DNA of 64,000 nucleotides, taken from Micromonospora polyrhachis (GTDB taxonomy: Bacteria > Actinomycetota > Actinomycetes > Mycobacteriales > Micromonosporaceae). The stretch spans positions 4,476,501 through 4,540,500 of the forward strand of contig NZ_JACHJW010000001.1 in NCBI RefSeq assembly GCF_014203835.1, written 5' to 3'. The notes beneath the pieces were generated by a model, which was not told the DNA's origin, did no database searches, and saw only the letters and a list, made by a program, of their open reading frames with translations. Within the stretch, counting starts at the first letter, position 1, and every line of letters starts with the position of its first letter. The position numbers and the translations under genes are program-made. Positions 8,021 to 15,672 of this stretch are shown piece after piece.

Positions 8021-8644
8021 TTAGTGTTCGCGGAATCCGGCTGCTCCGCCCCTCTGTTGATCTTGCAGGTTCTGTTGGACCTCCTGATCGGGTTGCTGCT
8101 TCGAACGATCGGAGGCCGATGCCTGCGTGTGGGTGCCGGGCTGAGGTTCGAAGGCACCAGCGGATCCAAGTCCTGCGATAGCCCATGCGATAAGGCCGCC
8201 GATGGTGCTGGCGGTGACTCCCCACCAGCTCAGGGAGGGCCAGAAGTAGTAGATGAAGCCTGCGCCGAACAGTGGTACCCAGATGGCACGGTCGAAGTAC
8301 TCGATGCTTCTCCAGACTAGAAAGCCCATGAGGAACAGCCACGCCAGGGCAAGTTCCCACCATGACTGCTTGTACCGGTCGCGTTCGGCTCGCTGCGAGA
8401 AGCGCTCGAACGCGGCAGGTATCGCCTTCAGCGCCCGCGGCACCGAGTCACTCGGCCCCGGTTCTGCGCTGGGCGAAGGAGTCGACGATGTGGCGGCGCC
8501 TGCGGCGGGCGTGGTGGCTGCCGCCGGTGGAGCTGGGGCGGCAGGTGGGAAGTAGTAGGCGTAGACGCCCCAGCCCAGGGCGAGAAGCGCGATGATCGTG
8601 CTGACAACGGTCGCACGGTCCGACTTCGGTCGTGACAAGTTCAC
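8021..8644 (-). CDS. Membrane protein of unknown function
   Basis: The start chosen is GTG 8644, preceded by GAGGGTGGA, giving 207 residues (VNLSRPKSDRATVVSTIIALLALGWGVYAYYF). There is one N-terminal membrane helix and a Pro/Ala/Ser-rich linker of about 45 residues. A charged stretch (FERFSQRAERDRYKQS) follows, then a cluster of two to three membrane helices (LALAWLFLMGFLVWRSI, WVPLFGAGFIYYFWP, STIGGLIAWAIAGLG) and a hydrophilic Gln-rich tail. It is 90 bp upstream of, and on the same strand as, the disrupted PD-(D/E)XK gene, so the two were probably cotranscribed. No family recognised. Confidence 0.6.
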   Translation of the reverse strand: MNLSRPKSDRATVVSTIIALLALGWGVYAYYFPPAAPAPPAAATTPAAGAATSSTPSPSAEPGPSDSVPRALKAIPAAFERFSQRAERDRYKQSWWELALAWLFLMGFLVWRSIEYFDRAIWVPLFGAGFIYYFWPSLSWWGVTASTIGGLIAWAIAGLGSAGAFEPQPGTHTQASASDRSKQQPDQEVQQNLQDQQRGGAAGFREH

Positions 8645-9209
8645 TCCACCCTCGGGCGAGCCGACATCCCGATTGTATCGAAGAGTTTCAGATGGTGCTG
8701 GGCTGGTGACTGAGGGCTTCCGTGGTGGCCGCAGCTGACACCCGGCAGAAGGCCGTGAACCGCACAGCAAAGATGCGCGCCTGCGGTGAAAGAGCCATCT
8801 CCACCGTCAGGCCTGGAGATCCTCGCCAAGCTACGCTGCTGCCCACGCCAAGCCACCACGATCGTGCGGGACATCCTCGTCCTGCAACAGGTCGAAGCCA
8901 ACCGTTACGCACGACAAAAGAGCTGGCAGGGCCGGTCCGCTCGATCGGTGGGGGCCGGGTGTCGACCGTCGAAGATAGACAAGCTCCTGGTAGATGGGGT
9001 GATCGACCAAAACACATGTCGCCTGTCCGAGGAGCTTCGTGCTGACCTATCCCGCCACGATCCCGCTGTCCACGTGGAGCCTGAGCCACGTCGCGGAACT
9101 GCTACGGAAGACTCGACCTCACGCACGCCCGTCGCCTCCTGAACTGTCGGTGGCGCGTGGGAAGCTCAAGGCAGCAACAACCCCGAGGATTCGAGAAGGG
9201 TGATCTCCA
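8645..9209. other. Region without a supported gene
   Basis: About 565 bp between the membrane protein gene (minus) and the two-gene cassette (plus). A plus-strand frame from GTG 8786 to 9142 contains GLEILAKLRCCPRQATTIVRDILVLQQ, which has protein-like composition and could be a remnant of a coding gene. It has no ribosome site and its second half is low-complexity. I do not call it. Confidence 0.3.
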
Positions 9210-9848
9210 GTGGTCGAACTACACCCCTCGACGTACCTACAAGCCGCCGCCTGGGTACCCGATGACGACCCGGAGCGACCCTGGGAGGACGCCGCCGACC
9301 TTGCTGCGGACTGGATCTGGGAGCGCAGCAAGATCGAGGGGGTAGCCCCACTCCTGGTGACCAACACCGTCCAGAATGGCGTCGGCATCGGATGCCTGGA
9401 CGAGATTGCTCGCCGTGGCGGTCGGGCCACGCCGCAGGGCAAGCAACGGTTCGATCGCGGTCCGGTGCTGGCCTACGTGCCGGATGAGCGAACGTTGAAG
9501 TTCGCGCTCGATCTTGCCCGCGGCTACTCGCTCGCGGTCGTGGAGACGGTCAGCTTCCCGCTTGCTGAGTGGGCGGCGGGTGCGGGAGCCATCAATCTGC
9601 TCGACGGAAGTACGAGCACGAGCAGCATCCCGGACGACGTCAAGGCCGACCTCGATCGCGCGGTGTTTTTCGGCGGCAATAACGGTTGGACTGGGCCGGA
9701 CGAGAAGCAGCACGCTCGCGCTCACCTCGGGCACCATGTCCAGTCCGGGCGTCTCGCGCCAGAGCAAGCGGCGTCCTACGTTATGTCGCAGGGCGTCTCC
9801 GACAGGGGAGCCAAGAGGCTGCGCCTACTCCTCGAGAAGCTGGCGTAG
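9210..9848 (+). CDS. Hypothetical protein, first gene of a two-gene cassette
   Basis: A 212-residue acidic soluble protein from GTG 9210 (GAGAAGGG about 9 nt upstream). It begins VELHPSTYLQAAAWVPDDDPERPWEDAADLAADWIWERSK and alternates predicted strands and helices (RGPVLAYVPDERTLKFALDLARGYSLAVVETVSFPLAEWAAGAGAINL). The C-terminal quarter (RAHLGHHVQSGRLAPEQAASYVMSQGVSDRGAKRLRLLLEKL) looks like a small helical domain. No signal peptide, membrane segment or known motif is seen. The next gene begins 5 bp after the stop, so the two are probably cotranslated. No family recognised. Confidence 0.6.
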   Translation: MVELHPSTYLQAAAWVPDDDPERPWEDAADLAADWIWERSKIEGVAPLLVTNTVQNGVGIGCLDEIARRGGRATPQGKQRFDRGPVLAYVPDERTLKFALDLARGYSLAVVETVSFPLAEWAAGAGAINLLDGSTSTSSIPDDVKADLDRAVFFGGNNGWTGPDEKQHARAHLGHHVQSGRLAPEQAASYVMSQGVSDRGAKRLRLLLEKLA

Positions 9849-9853
9849 CGCTT

Positions 9854-10708
9854 GTGCAGGAACTTTACGATCGCGCCTTCGCGCGACTCGACCGTGTGTC
9901 CGTCAAGCGCCAGGAGTTCGCTCAGTGCTGGGCGAAGTACATCTCGGTGCATCCGTGGGACATTGATGTCCGGAATGTCGATCCCTGCACGTTGGAGATC
10001 CTGGCAGTCATGCGCGAGCCAGCGCCGGTCGAGCTGGCCCTGATCTTCTCCGAGTGGCTGGCAGCGCTGCGGGCGTCGCTCGACAACGCGATCTACGCCC
10101 TGGCCTCCTCGACAACCGGCCAGAATCCCCCGCCGCAGGCCGAGCGCATCCAGTACCCGATCTGCTCGACTCCGGCCGAGTTCAAGAGCCAAGCAAAACG
10201 CCTCGTGATGTTGCCGGTGCAGATCATTGAGGCGCTTGAGAAGTCGCAGCCCTACCAGTCCCCATGGGGCCCAGAGAGCAACCTGACCTGGTGGGTCAAC
10301 GAGCTGGCTCGGAAGGACCGCCACCGAGCGCTCCACGTCGGGCTCGGCCGTGTTGACGAGCACCGCATCCGGGTTGCGCCGCCAAGCGGCGTCACCATTC
10401 AGTTCGACGAGACCGTCGAGCCGTACAGCCACATCGAGCGAGAACTGGTGGTCGGGCGCTTCACGGCCAGCCGACCGCTGCGGCCATGGGAGATCACGGC
10501 GGACTTGACGGGCGTCGCTATCGCGCCGGAGATCCAGGCCTGGGCTGGCTTCCGATTGGATGGTAGGCGGCAGTCGCTCCAGGACCGGATGGTCTACACC
10601 GAAATCTTCACGCGCAACCATCTGGAGAACATTGCTCTGATGGGCGGATGCGTGCCGGCTGGCGGGTTCAGGACGTTCGATCCCGTTGAACCGGAAGGTG
10701 GGGCGTAA
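9854..10708 (+). CDS. Hypothetical protein, second gene of the cassette (possible HEPN-like helical domain)
   Basis: A 284-residue protein from GTG 9854. The N-terminal half is helical (LVQELYDRAFARLDRVSVKRQEFAQCWAKY, ELALIFSEWLAALRASLDNAIYALASS). A later segment, NLTWWVNELARKDRHRALHVGLG, resembles the helix ending in R-x-x-R-H-R found in several uncharacterised actinomycete proteins and is reminiscent of, but not proof of, a HEPN-type site. The C-terminal half is beta-rich (GVTIQFDETVEPYSHIERELVVGRFTASRPLRPWEI). Its position between a nuclease remnant and an RT/HEPN pair suggests a defence or mobility role, but that is only inference. Confidence 0.6.
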   Translation: MQELYDRAFARLDRVSVKRQEFAQCWAKYISVHPWDIDVRNVDPCTLEILAVMREPAPVELALIFSEWLAALRASLDNAIYALASSTTGQNPPPQAERIQYPICSTPAEFKSQAKRLVMLPVQIIEALEKSQPYQSPWGPESNLTWWVNELARKDRHRALHVGLGRVDEHRIRVAPPSGVTIQFDETVEPYSHIERELVVGRFTASRPLRPWEITADLTGVAIAPEIQAWAGFRLDGRRQSLQDRMVYTEIFTRNHLENIALMGGCVPAGGFRTFDPVEPEGGA

Positions 10709-10762
10709 CAGGCTGAGCAAGCCGATCGTCAACCGCCACGCACGGAACCTGTGCTTCGAGCG

Positions 10763-11110
10763 TCACCAGACCCGGCTGTTCTGCCCTTGGCCACCGCTCG
10801 GGGCTTCAGGAGGTGGGCTGAAGATGTGATCTCGGTATGTGCGCTGCGGGATGAGACGCCGGCCAGCCTGAGCCCTCTTGAGCCAGTCGACAAGTTCGAG
10901 GATGTCCTCCTCGCGCATGCCTTCGCGGCGTAGCTTCGCCGCGAAGGCTTCAGGTGCGACCCCGCGCCACCGGGCGCGGGCGTTCATGAGGTCGGCCTTG
11001 AACTTGGCCTGTTCGTTCCACTTCAGGTGGTTGTCGTAGCCCCTGGCCATCATGGCGAGGTACTCAGCGATGCTGGCGACGCTGGGTGGGAGGTCTTCGG
11101 CGTGGGCCAT
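10763..11110 (-). CDS. Small helical hypothetical protein
   Basis: A 115-residue frame from ATG 11110 (MAHAEDLPPSVASIAEYLAMMARGYDNHLKWNEQAKFKADLMNAR). Mostly amphipathic helices with mixed charge; the segment AFAAKLRREGMREEDILELVDWLKRA is well formed. The last 30 residues are Pro-rich and may be poorly conserved. It lies 126 bp downstream of, and on the same strand as, the HEPN-like gene and could be the third gene of that operon. No family recognised. Confidence 0.5.
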   Translation of the reverse strand: MAHAEDLPPSVASIAEYLAMMARGYDNHLKWNEQAKFKADLMNARARWRGVAPEAFAAKLRREGMREEDILELVDWLKRAQAGRRLIPQRTYRDHIFSPPPEAPSGGQGQNSRVW

Positions 11111-11236
11111 GAGTCAGTTGTACTGCGGACGTACGACATCGCCAGCAAGGTCGACTTCCGGCCAGCGGCACCCCCGGTCCGAGGAGGCTCCCGGTAGGGG
11201 CATCTTTCTTGGTCGATTGCTGTCTTACCGGGGACC

Positions 11237-11890
11237 TCACCTCGACCGGCTACCAGCTTCTCCAGGCCGCTGACCTGCACCATCAGGATGGAAATGGCTC
11301 AATCTTTGGGCCCAGGTGTCGGCGGCGGCGGGCGCGGTGATCGCCTCGGCGGTGACCTGCGGGTGCGTGTCCAGCTTGGTGATGAATTCGCGACAGGTTT
11401 CGACACAGTCGGCCAGCGACGTCGCGGTGATAACGACCATGCCGTCGCGTACCGGCACGCCGATGACACGTATCTTGCGGGGAGTTTCTTTCTCAAGCTG
11501 CTTTGCTGTGAAGCGACCGAGACCATGGGCGACTGCGTTGCGTACGAGAAGGCACGCCTCGAGCCTTTCCCATGCTGGGATGTCAGCCACGTCGATGTTG
11601 TGCCGTCGCCGCAGGAGACCGATGACGTCGCTCCAGCCGCCGGGCGCTCGGCCAGGAGCCTCATCGGCGAGATGTCTCAGGAGGGCCTCGGTGTAGATCT
11701 CGACGATGCTGACCATCCGAAGCCAACAGGCAGCCCGGTCGGCTGACGCAGCGTCACGATCGAGGCCGACGCGATGGCGGGGCCGGTCTCGCGAACGGCC
11801 GACTGCTGTCGCGGTGTGTCGTGCGTAGGTGGTGATCAGCTCTTCGAGGGCGTCTTCGGTGATCTTGAGTGTTACGGGCTCTGGTGTCAT
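11237..11890 (-). CDS. HEPN-like protein with R-x4-H motif, coupled to the reverse transcriptase
   Basis: The start is ATG 11890: it overlaps the RT stop codon (ATGA, 4 bp), which decides it over longer upstream frames. The product has 217 residues. The helical core (RAACWLRMVSIVEIYTEALLRHLADEAPGRAPGGWSDVIGLLRRRHNIDVADIPAWERLEACLLVRNAVAHGLG) ends with RNAVAH (about residues 117-122). This is a canonical R-x4-H signature of HEPN ribonucleases, following the usual long helix pair. A small beta region (RKIRVIGVPVRDGMVVITATSLADCVETCREFITKLD) follows. HEPN proteins often act as RNA-cleaving toxins in antiphage and toxin-antitoxin systems. Coupling to an RT recalls Abi-type RTs that carry a HEPN domain on the same chain; here it would be a separate subunit. 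The fold call is from motif and helix pattern. Confidence 0.7.
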   Translation of the reverse strand: MTPEPVTLKITEDALEELITTYARHTATAVGRSRDRPRHRVGLDRDAASADRAACWLRMVSIVEIYTEALLRHLADEAPGRAPGGWSDVIGLLRRRHNIDVADIPAWERLEACLLVRNAVAHGLGRFTAKQLEKETPRKIRVIGVPVRDGMVVITATSLADCVETCREFITKLDTHPQVTAEAITAPAAADTWAQRLSHFHPDGAGQRPGEAGSRSR

Positions 11891-13392
11891 GGCTGAGCCA
11901 GGATCGTCGCGTGTAGGCCGCTTTCGTCGCGCACGGCATCGTTGGCTTCCTGGGATACAGCTCCATGGTGGCGCAGGCGTCGTAGGGCAACCAGATACCA
12001 GGTTGCCAATGCCGATGGCTCCTCGTCGAGGGCGCGGACGATCTCCTGCGCCTCGATCTTGTTCGCGTATGCGAGGGCAAGTGCGGCCTCGGCGCGCACG
12101 ACAGGCTCGTACCGCTGCGCACGGTTGGCCATGATCCAAGCGGTGAAGGGGTCCGAGTCCAGCAGGCCGAGTTCGCGGATAGCGCGGAGCAGGTAGAGGC
12201 GCTGCCAGTCGCTGAGGCTGACCTCCGTGGCGATCGCGGTAACGGTGCGGGTCACCGCGGGACGGTCGAGGTTGGCCATGGCTTTCAGATAGCGGAGTAC
12301 ATACGGTGTCGTGGACGCGGCGAAGGCGACGATATTCATCACCTTCGGCATCACGTCGACGGCCCGTGGTTCTGCTGGATCCGACAGCCTGATTAGCGCA
12401 CTCCGGATGGCGCGGATCGCGGCACGGTCGGCCTCGTGCAGGTTGATCCGGTTGTCGGTGACCATGTCCGTTGCCAGATCGCGGGGGGTTACGGTCGAGT
12501 TGAGAATGTCGAGCGCCCACTGAGGGTCGCTGTCGTCGTCATCATCGGCGTACTCGGGTACCTCGTTCTTCTCCCAGTAGGCGCGGAACGATGGTGTGCG
12601 GGTCTTGGATTCGTTGAGCGTCAGCCCGTTATCGCGGGCGGCTGCTGCCAGATCGTCGAGCGCTCGTTTGGCGTCCTCGAACGTGTCGGTTGCGATTCGG
12701 AAGTCGTCGTTGAACCGCCACGCAGCCCACTGCTTGCGGCGCAGCGCGCGCAGCACCCGGCTCGCGTACAGGTCGGAGAGCCGATCCGAAGGCTCGAGCA
12801 GCTGAGGAAGTCCGTAGCGCCTGCGCTGGACCTCGAGCAGGAGCTCGAGCAGACACTCGATAGTGGCGTAGTCCCCCGTACGGAGGAGTAGCTCGCGGGC
12901 GAGGATGTCATGGTCGACGTAGTCGTAGAACGACGCGAGGTCGGCTTTCACGACGTACTGGACGACCGCGTTATCCGGCCAGGACAACTCGCTGTTGCCG
13001 TTGGCGTCTACACGGCTGCCCCGGGTTTGGGCGTACGCCAGCGGTGCGTAGGCGAACGTCCGGTATCCCTCCGTGGAGCGGTCCACCTCGTGTTTGGCCT
13101 CGGCCATGAGAAGATCGGTCAACGCCCGGAAGGTCACTCGCTCGGCGAAACCCCAGAGTGCAACCGGCCTGCTGCCGGTCTCGGGTTTAGCGACCGCGAC
13201 GACAAGACCGCGGCAAGGCGTTAGTCCGGCTTGGAGTTGGCCGGCAAGCCACGAGGCGAATTCTGGAGCGCGTTCATTCAGCTCGGAGGTGCCCGGCGAC
13301 GACGGTATCAAGGGTTCCTCGGCACTGGCCTCTCGACACGTGGCTCCTTCCAGATCGAGCCGGGAAAGGACGTCAGGTGGCACCGGCTGCAT
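11887..13392 (-). CDS. Reverse transcriptase of the Abi/unknown-group (defence-associated) type
   Basis: I chose ATG 13392 (MQPVPPDVLSRLDLE, AAGGG upstream), giving 501 residues; in-frame starts at 13422 and 13485 are alternatives. RT motifs in order: KADLASFYDYVDHDIL (motif A, Asp 151), RRYGLPQLLEPSDRLSDLYASRVL (motif B, about 191-214), WRFNDDFRI (motif C, the FNDD variant of YxDD, Asp 229 and 230) and NGLTLNESKT (motif D). There is no maturase X domain or HNH nuclease, so it is not a group II intron RT. Residues 300-500 are all-helical with repeated short helices (PYVLRYLKAMANLDRPAVTRTVTAIATEVSLSDWQRLYLLRAIRELG), like the helical-repeat tail of Abi RTs. Both catalytic aspartates are present. 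It is followed at once by the HEPN-like gene. Confidence 0.85.
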   Translation of the reverse strand: MQPVPPDVLSRLDLEGATCREASAEEPLIPSSPGTSELNERAPEFASWLAGQLQAGLTPCRGLVVAVAKPETGSRPVALWGFAERVTFRALTDLLMAEAKHEVDRSTEGYRTFAYAPLAYAQTRGSRVDANGNSELSWPDNAVVQYVVKADLASFYDYVDHDILARELLLRTGDYATIECLLELLLEVQRRRYGLPQLLEPSDRLSDLYASRVLRALRRKQWAAWRFNDDFRIATDTFEDAKRALDDLAAAARDNGLTLNESKTRTPSFRAYWEKNEVPEYADDDDDSDPQWALDILNSTVTPRDLATDMVTDNRINLHEADRAAIRAIRSALIRLSDPAEPRAVDVMPKVMNIVAFAASTTPYVLRYLKAMANLDRPAVTRTVTAIATEVSLSDWQRLYLLRAIRELGLLDSDPFTAWIMANRAQRYEPVVRAEAALALAYANKIEAQEIVRALDEEPSALATWYLVALRRLRHHGAVSQEANDAVRDESGLHATILAQP

Positions 13393-14276
13393 GGCCCTTA
13401 TGAAAGCACGCGGTGGGCCCATGCCGGGAGCAATGAACCTGGGCACGCGGATCGATGGAGGCGGGCCTCGCGCTCCTGACATCACCGCACTTGCAGAGGG
13501 AGACCTGGATCCCTTCCCATCCTTGCACGACCCCGAACGGCGATTGCGACGACATCGAGCCCTCCGTCTTGAGGACGCTCGCAGACCTCACGGCGGCGCC
13601 ATTCGGAGCCGATTCCACCAAGAGAGATAGCAGTCCCGACAGTTGAGCGGCTTTACAGGTATTTCCGCCAATGATCGGGCAGGACGTGCGGGGACTGCGA
13701 CGGATGCAGGCGGACTTCATAGCACCCGGAGGGACGGGTGGCAAGACTCGGTGCCTGATCCGTTGCGAATCGGAGGTTGACTCTGTTGGGTTTCGGAGGC
13801 GTAATGGAGACACGTTCCCGCAGCGTCGGCTGGCGCGGTTGGCCACACATGCAGCGGGCAGGCACCCCCACAACCGGGGTGCCTGCCGTTGTTCGTACCG
13901 ACGCCGCGGGACGTGGAGAGATAGGAGGTCCCACATGAAGGATGGTCCGTCGGCGAGTTGAGGTGCCGCACCACCCCTGACGCTCCTGTGGCGCTACCCG
14001 TGGCGAGTACTGATCTTTTGCGACTCGGCTTGGCCGTCTGCCCCTGTGTCCGCGCGTTGACCACAGCCTGCTGTGCGGGTTGTGGCGACGCCTGCTGCCC
14101 TGATGCTTGCCCCTGCATGGTCTGCGTGTTCGTTGACTCGACCATAGTGACTTTCTGCCGTCCCCCTGCACCCGTTAGGGGTCCGTCCGACCGGGCGTCA
14201 CCCGGCAGGGGCACGCCTGTCCGGGAACGGACCGGAGCCGGGCATGCGCGGCCTGGGACGGAACCCTAATCGTCTG
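13393..14276. other. Region upstream of the RT: no confident gene
   Basis: About 880 bp. A minus-strand frame from ATG near 14145 (MVESTNTQTMQGQASGQQAS, Gln-rich) is open for over 140 codons, but it runs straight through the strong hairpin at 13857-13887 and has no clear ribosome site. At most its first 70 residues could be a real peptide. If the RT is expressed with a structured noncoding RNA, this is where to look for it. I can support only the hairpin. Confidence 0.35.
13857..13887. terminator. Strong hairpin (bidirectional terminator or structured RNA element)
   Basis: A perfect 12-bp GC-rich stem (GGCAGGCACCCC at 13857-13868 with its complement at 13876-13887) around a 7-nt loop, followed on the plus strand by GTTGTT. 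It lies about 465 bp upstream of the RT start. It is either a terminator insulating the RT from the replication block or part of a noncoding RNA. Confidence 0.6.
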
Positions 14277-14435
14277 ATGTCGAACCCTTCAACCGTTTGG
14301 AGCACGAACGTGACCCCACACCTCAACCCCATGGAGGCGGCGGCTGCCGTCACGGCCCGCCTCCCCTCGGCAACGTCGAACGCGGCCGTACACGTCCCGC
14401 CTGAACCCAGGTGGTGGGCCCTTGGCCTCACCTGA
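14277..14435 (+). CDS. Possible small protein upstream of the DUF2637 gene
   Basis: A 52-residue frame from ATG 14277 (MSNPSTVWSTNVTPHLNPME) whose stop overlaps the start region of the DUF2637 gene by 14 bp, as in a coupled leader gene. The composition is plausible but the ribosome site is poor. Small genes just upstream of spread (Spd) proteins are common on actinomycete mobile elements. Unrecognised. Confidence 0.35.
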   Translation: MSNPSTVWSTNVTPHLNPMEAAAAVTARLPSATSNAAVHVPPEPRWWALGLT

Positions 14436-15228
14436 CCAACGTCACCCTGGCGCACCAGAGCAGGAGAGCACGAGGCGGGAGCGGCTGGAGAACCGCACCC
14501 AGGTGGCGATCATGCTGCTGATCGGCGGCGCGGCCGGGGCGGCATCGTTCACGCATGTGCATGACGTCGCGGCTGGGCATGGTCAGCCGGGCTGGCTGGC
14601 CTGGGCCGACGCCGTCGTCCTGGAGTTGACGTCGATCGCCGCCGGTCTGGAGCTGCGGCGCAACCGGCGCCTGGAAAGGAGCGTCGCCTTCCCCGCCACG
14701 GTGCTGGTCCTGGCGGTGTTGCTGTCCCTGGCGGCGCAGGTGGTGGAGGCGGAGGCGTCGGTGATCGGCTGGATCGCGGCCGCCCTGCCAGCCCTGGGCT
14801 TTCTGGCGATGGTGAAGATTGCCCTCGGCCGCGCCGACCCCGCCCCACCCCACCGGACCGCCTGGACCGAGCCCGAGCCGGTCCCGGACACTCACCAGCC
14901 GGTCCCCGTGATCGCTGCTGCCGTCCAGGACCGCACGACCGCGGGCCCCGCCGTCGCGGACCGGCGTACGGCGGTCCCGGACCGCCGGGACACCGAGGTG
15001 TCGACGGACGACGGCGGTCCGGAGGTCGCCGCGCTGGTCCCGGCCGCCCGGACCGCCGCCCGCACCCTCGCCGCCGAGGGAACCCTGCTGTCCCGCAAGG
15101 CGCTCGCCCGACAACTACGCGCGGAGGGGCACCAGCTGTCCAACGCCACAGCGTCGGCGCTTGTGCGCGTCCTCCGCGCCGAGACCACCCCGCCCGCACC
15201 GGATCTGTCACCGCGGCAGGCCGCGTGA
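14422..15228 (+). CDS. DUF2637 (SpdB-like) membrane protein
   Basis: A 268-residue protein from TTG 14422 (GGTGG upstream); ATG at codon 30 is an alternative. After a basic segment (RRERLENRTQVAIMLLIGGAAGAASFTHVHDVA) come membrane helices (WADAVVLELTSIAAGLELRRNRRLERS, FPATVLVLAVLLSLAAQVVEAEASVIGWIAAALPALGFLAMVKIALG). This is the DUF2637 pattern found in spread or transfer-associated proteins of Streptomyces plasmids and integrative elements. The C-terminal half (residues 160-268) is a cytoplasmic Pro/Ala-rich linker and a helical domain (ALVPAARTAARTLAAEGTLLSRKALARQLRAEGHQLSNATASALVRVLRA) that looks like a winged-helix/KorB-type DNA-binding module. It probably acts in intramycelial spread or replication control. 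Confidence 0.75.
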   Translation: MASPDQRHPGAPEQESTRRERLENRTQVAIMLLIGGAAGAASFTHVHDVAAGHGQPGWLAWADAVVLELTSIAAGLELRRNRRLERSVAFPATVLVLAVLLSLAAQVVEAEASVIGWIAAALPALGFLAMVKIALGRADPAPPHRTAWTEPEPVPDTHQPVPVIAAAVQDRTTAGPAVADRRTAVPDRRDTEVSTDDGGPEVAALVPAARTAARTLAAEGTLLSRKALARQLRAEGHQLSNATASALVRVLRAETTPPAPDLSPRQAA

Positions 15229-15249
15229 TAGATCCCCGACCTGGCAGGT

Positions 15250-15333
15250 CTGTCAGACCGAACCGCCGCTGTCAGACCAGCGCGCGTCTGTCAGGAAGCC
15301 CGTGAGCTGTCAGAACCTGACGGGACCTGTCAA
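15250..15333 (+). repeat. Five iteron-like direct repeats, 19-bp period (candidate replication origin or Rep operator)
   Basis: CTGTCAG occurs at 15250, 15269, 15288 and 15307, and CTGTCAA at 15327, so start-to-start distances are 19, 19, 19 and 20 bp. The first two copies extend to CTGTCAGACC. A related CTGGCAG sits at 15241. The array is noncoding, lies between the DUF2637 gene and the small gene before the replication-relaxation gene, and has the layout of plasmid iterons. The intervening 12 bp are not conserved. Confidence 0.75.
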
Positions 15334-15405
15334 CGCACTCCCGCCCAGCAGTGGCCGGGCTGCGTATCCCGCGCCTATCCGCACCCTGAACAAGGAGCAA
15401 CAACG

Positions 15406-15672
15406 ATGATGTCCCCGCACAGCGACAACCACGAGCGCCGCTACCGGCCCGACTCACGCATCCCCTCACGGCACCGTCACGCCCCGTCCGTTGTGGCCGG
15501 CCGTGTCGGTGGCGGCGTCGATCCCCGTTCTACCGTCCGTCTTGATCCTGACCCCCGAACTGACCCCCCGATCCCGCTCACAGCCCAGGTCAGGGCCGCT
15601 CTCACCGGTTCGATACCGCTCCAGACAGACCCTCCAGTCTGGGGTCTCCCCCCAGGGGCCGCCCATGCGTAA
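15406..15672 (+). CDS. Small hypothetical protein upstream of the replication-relaxation gene
   Basis: ATG 15406 follows AAGGAG at 8-nt spacing, a good ribosome site. The 88-residue product is hydrophilic, Arg/Pro-rich and probably disordered (MMSPHSDNHERRYRPDSRI). Its stop overlaps the next start by 8 bp (ATGCGTAA), so it is probably translationally coupled to the replication-relaxation gene. No family recognised. Confidence 0.5.
   Translation: MMSPHSDNHERRYRPDSRIPSRHRHAPSVVAGRVGGGVDPRSTVRLDPDPRTDPPIPLTAQVRAALTGSIPLQTDPPVWGLPPGAAHA

Noticed and set aside
11887-13392. RT as a group II intron or retron reverse transcriptase
   Set aside because: No maturase X domain, no HNH nuclease, no intron ribozyme folds or msr/msd-like inverted repeats beside it were seen.
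13717-14214. A 165-codon minus-strand frame starting with a Gln-rich peptide
   Set aside because: It runs through a strong hairpin and changes to Cys/His-rich nonsense; at most the first 70 codons could be real.
15250-15333. The repeats as a small CRISPR array
   Set aside because: The unit conserved is only 7-10 bp, the spacers are 9-12 bp and there are no cas genes. Iteron layout fits better.
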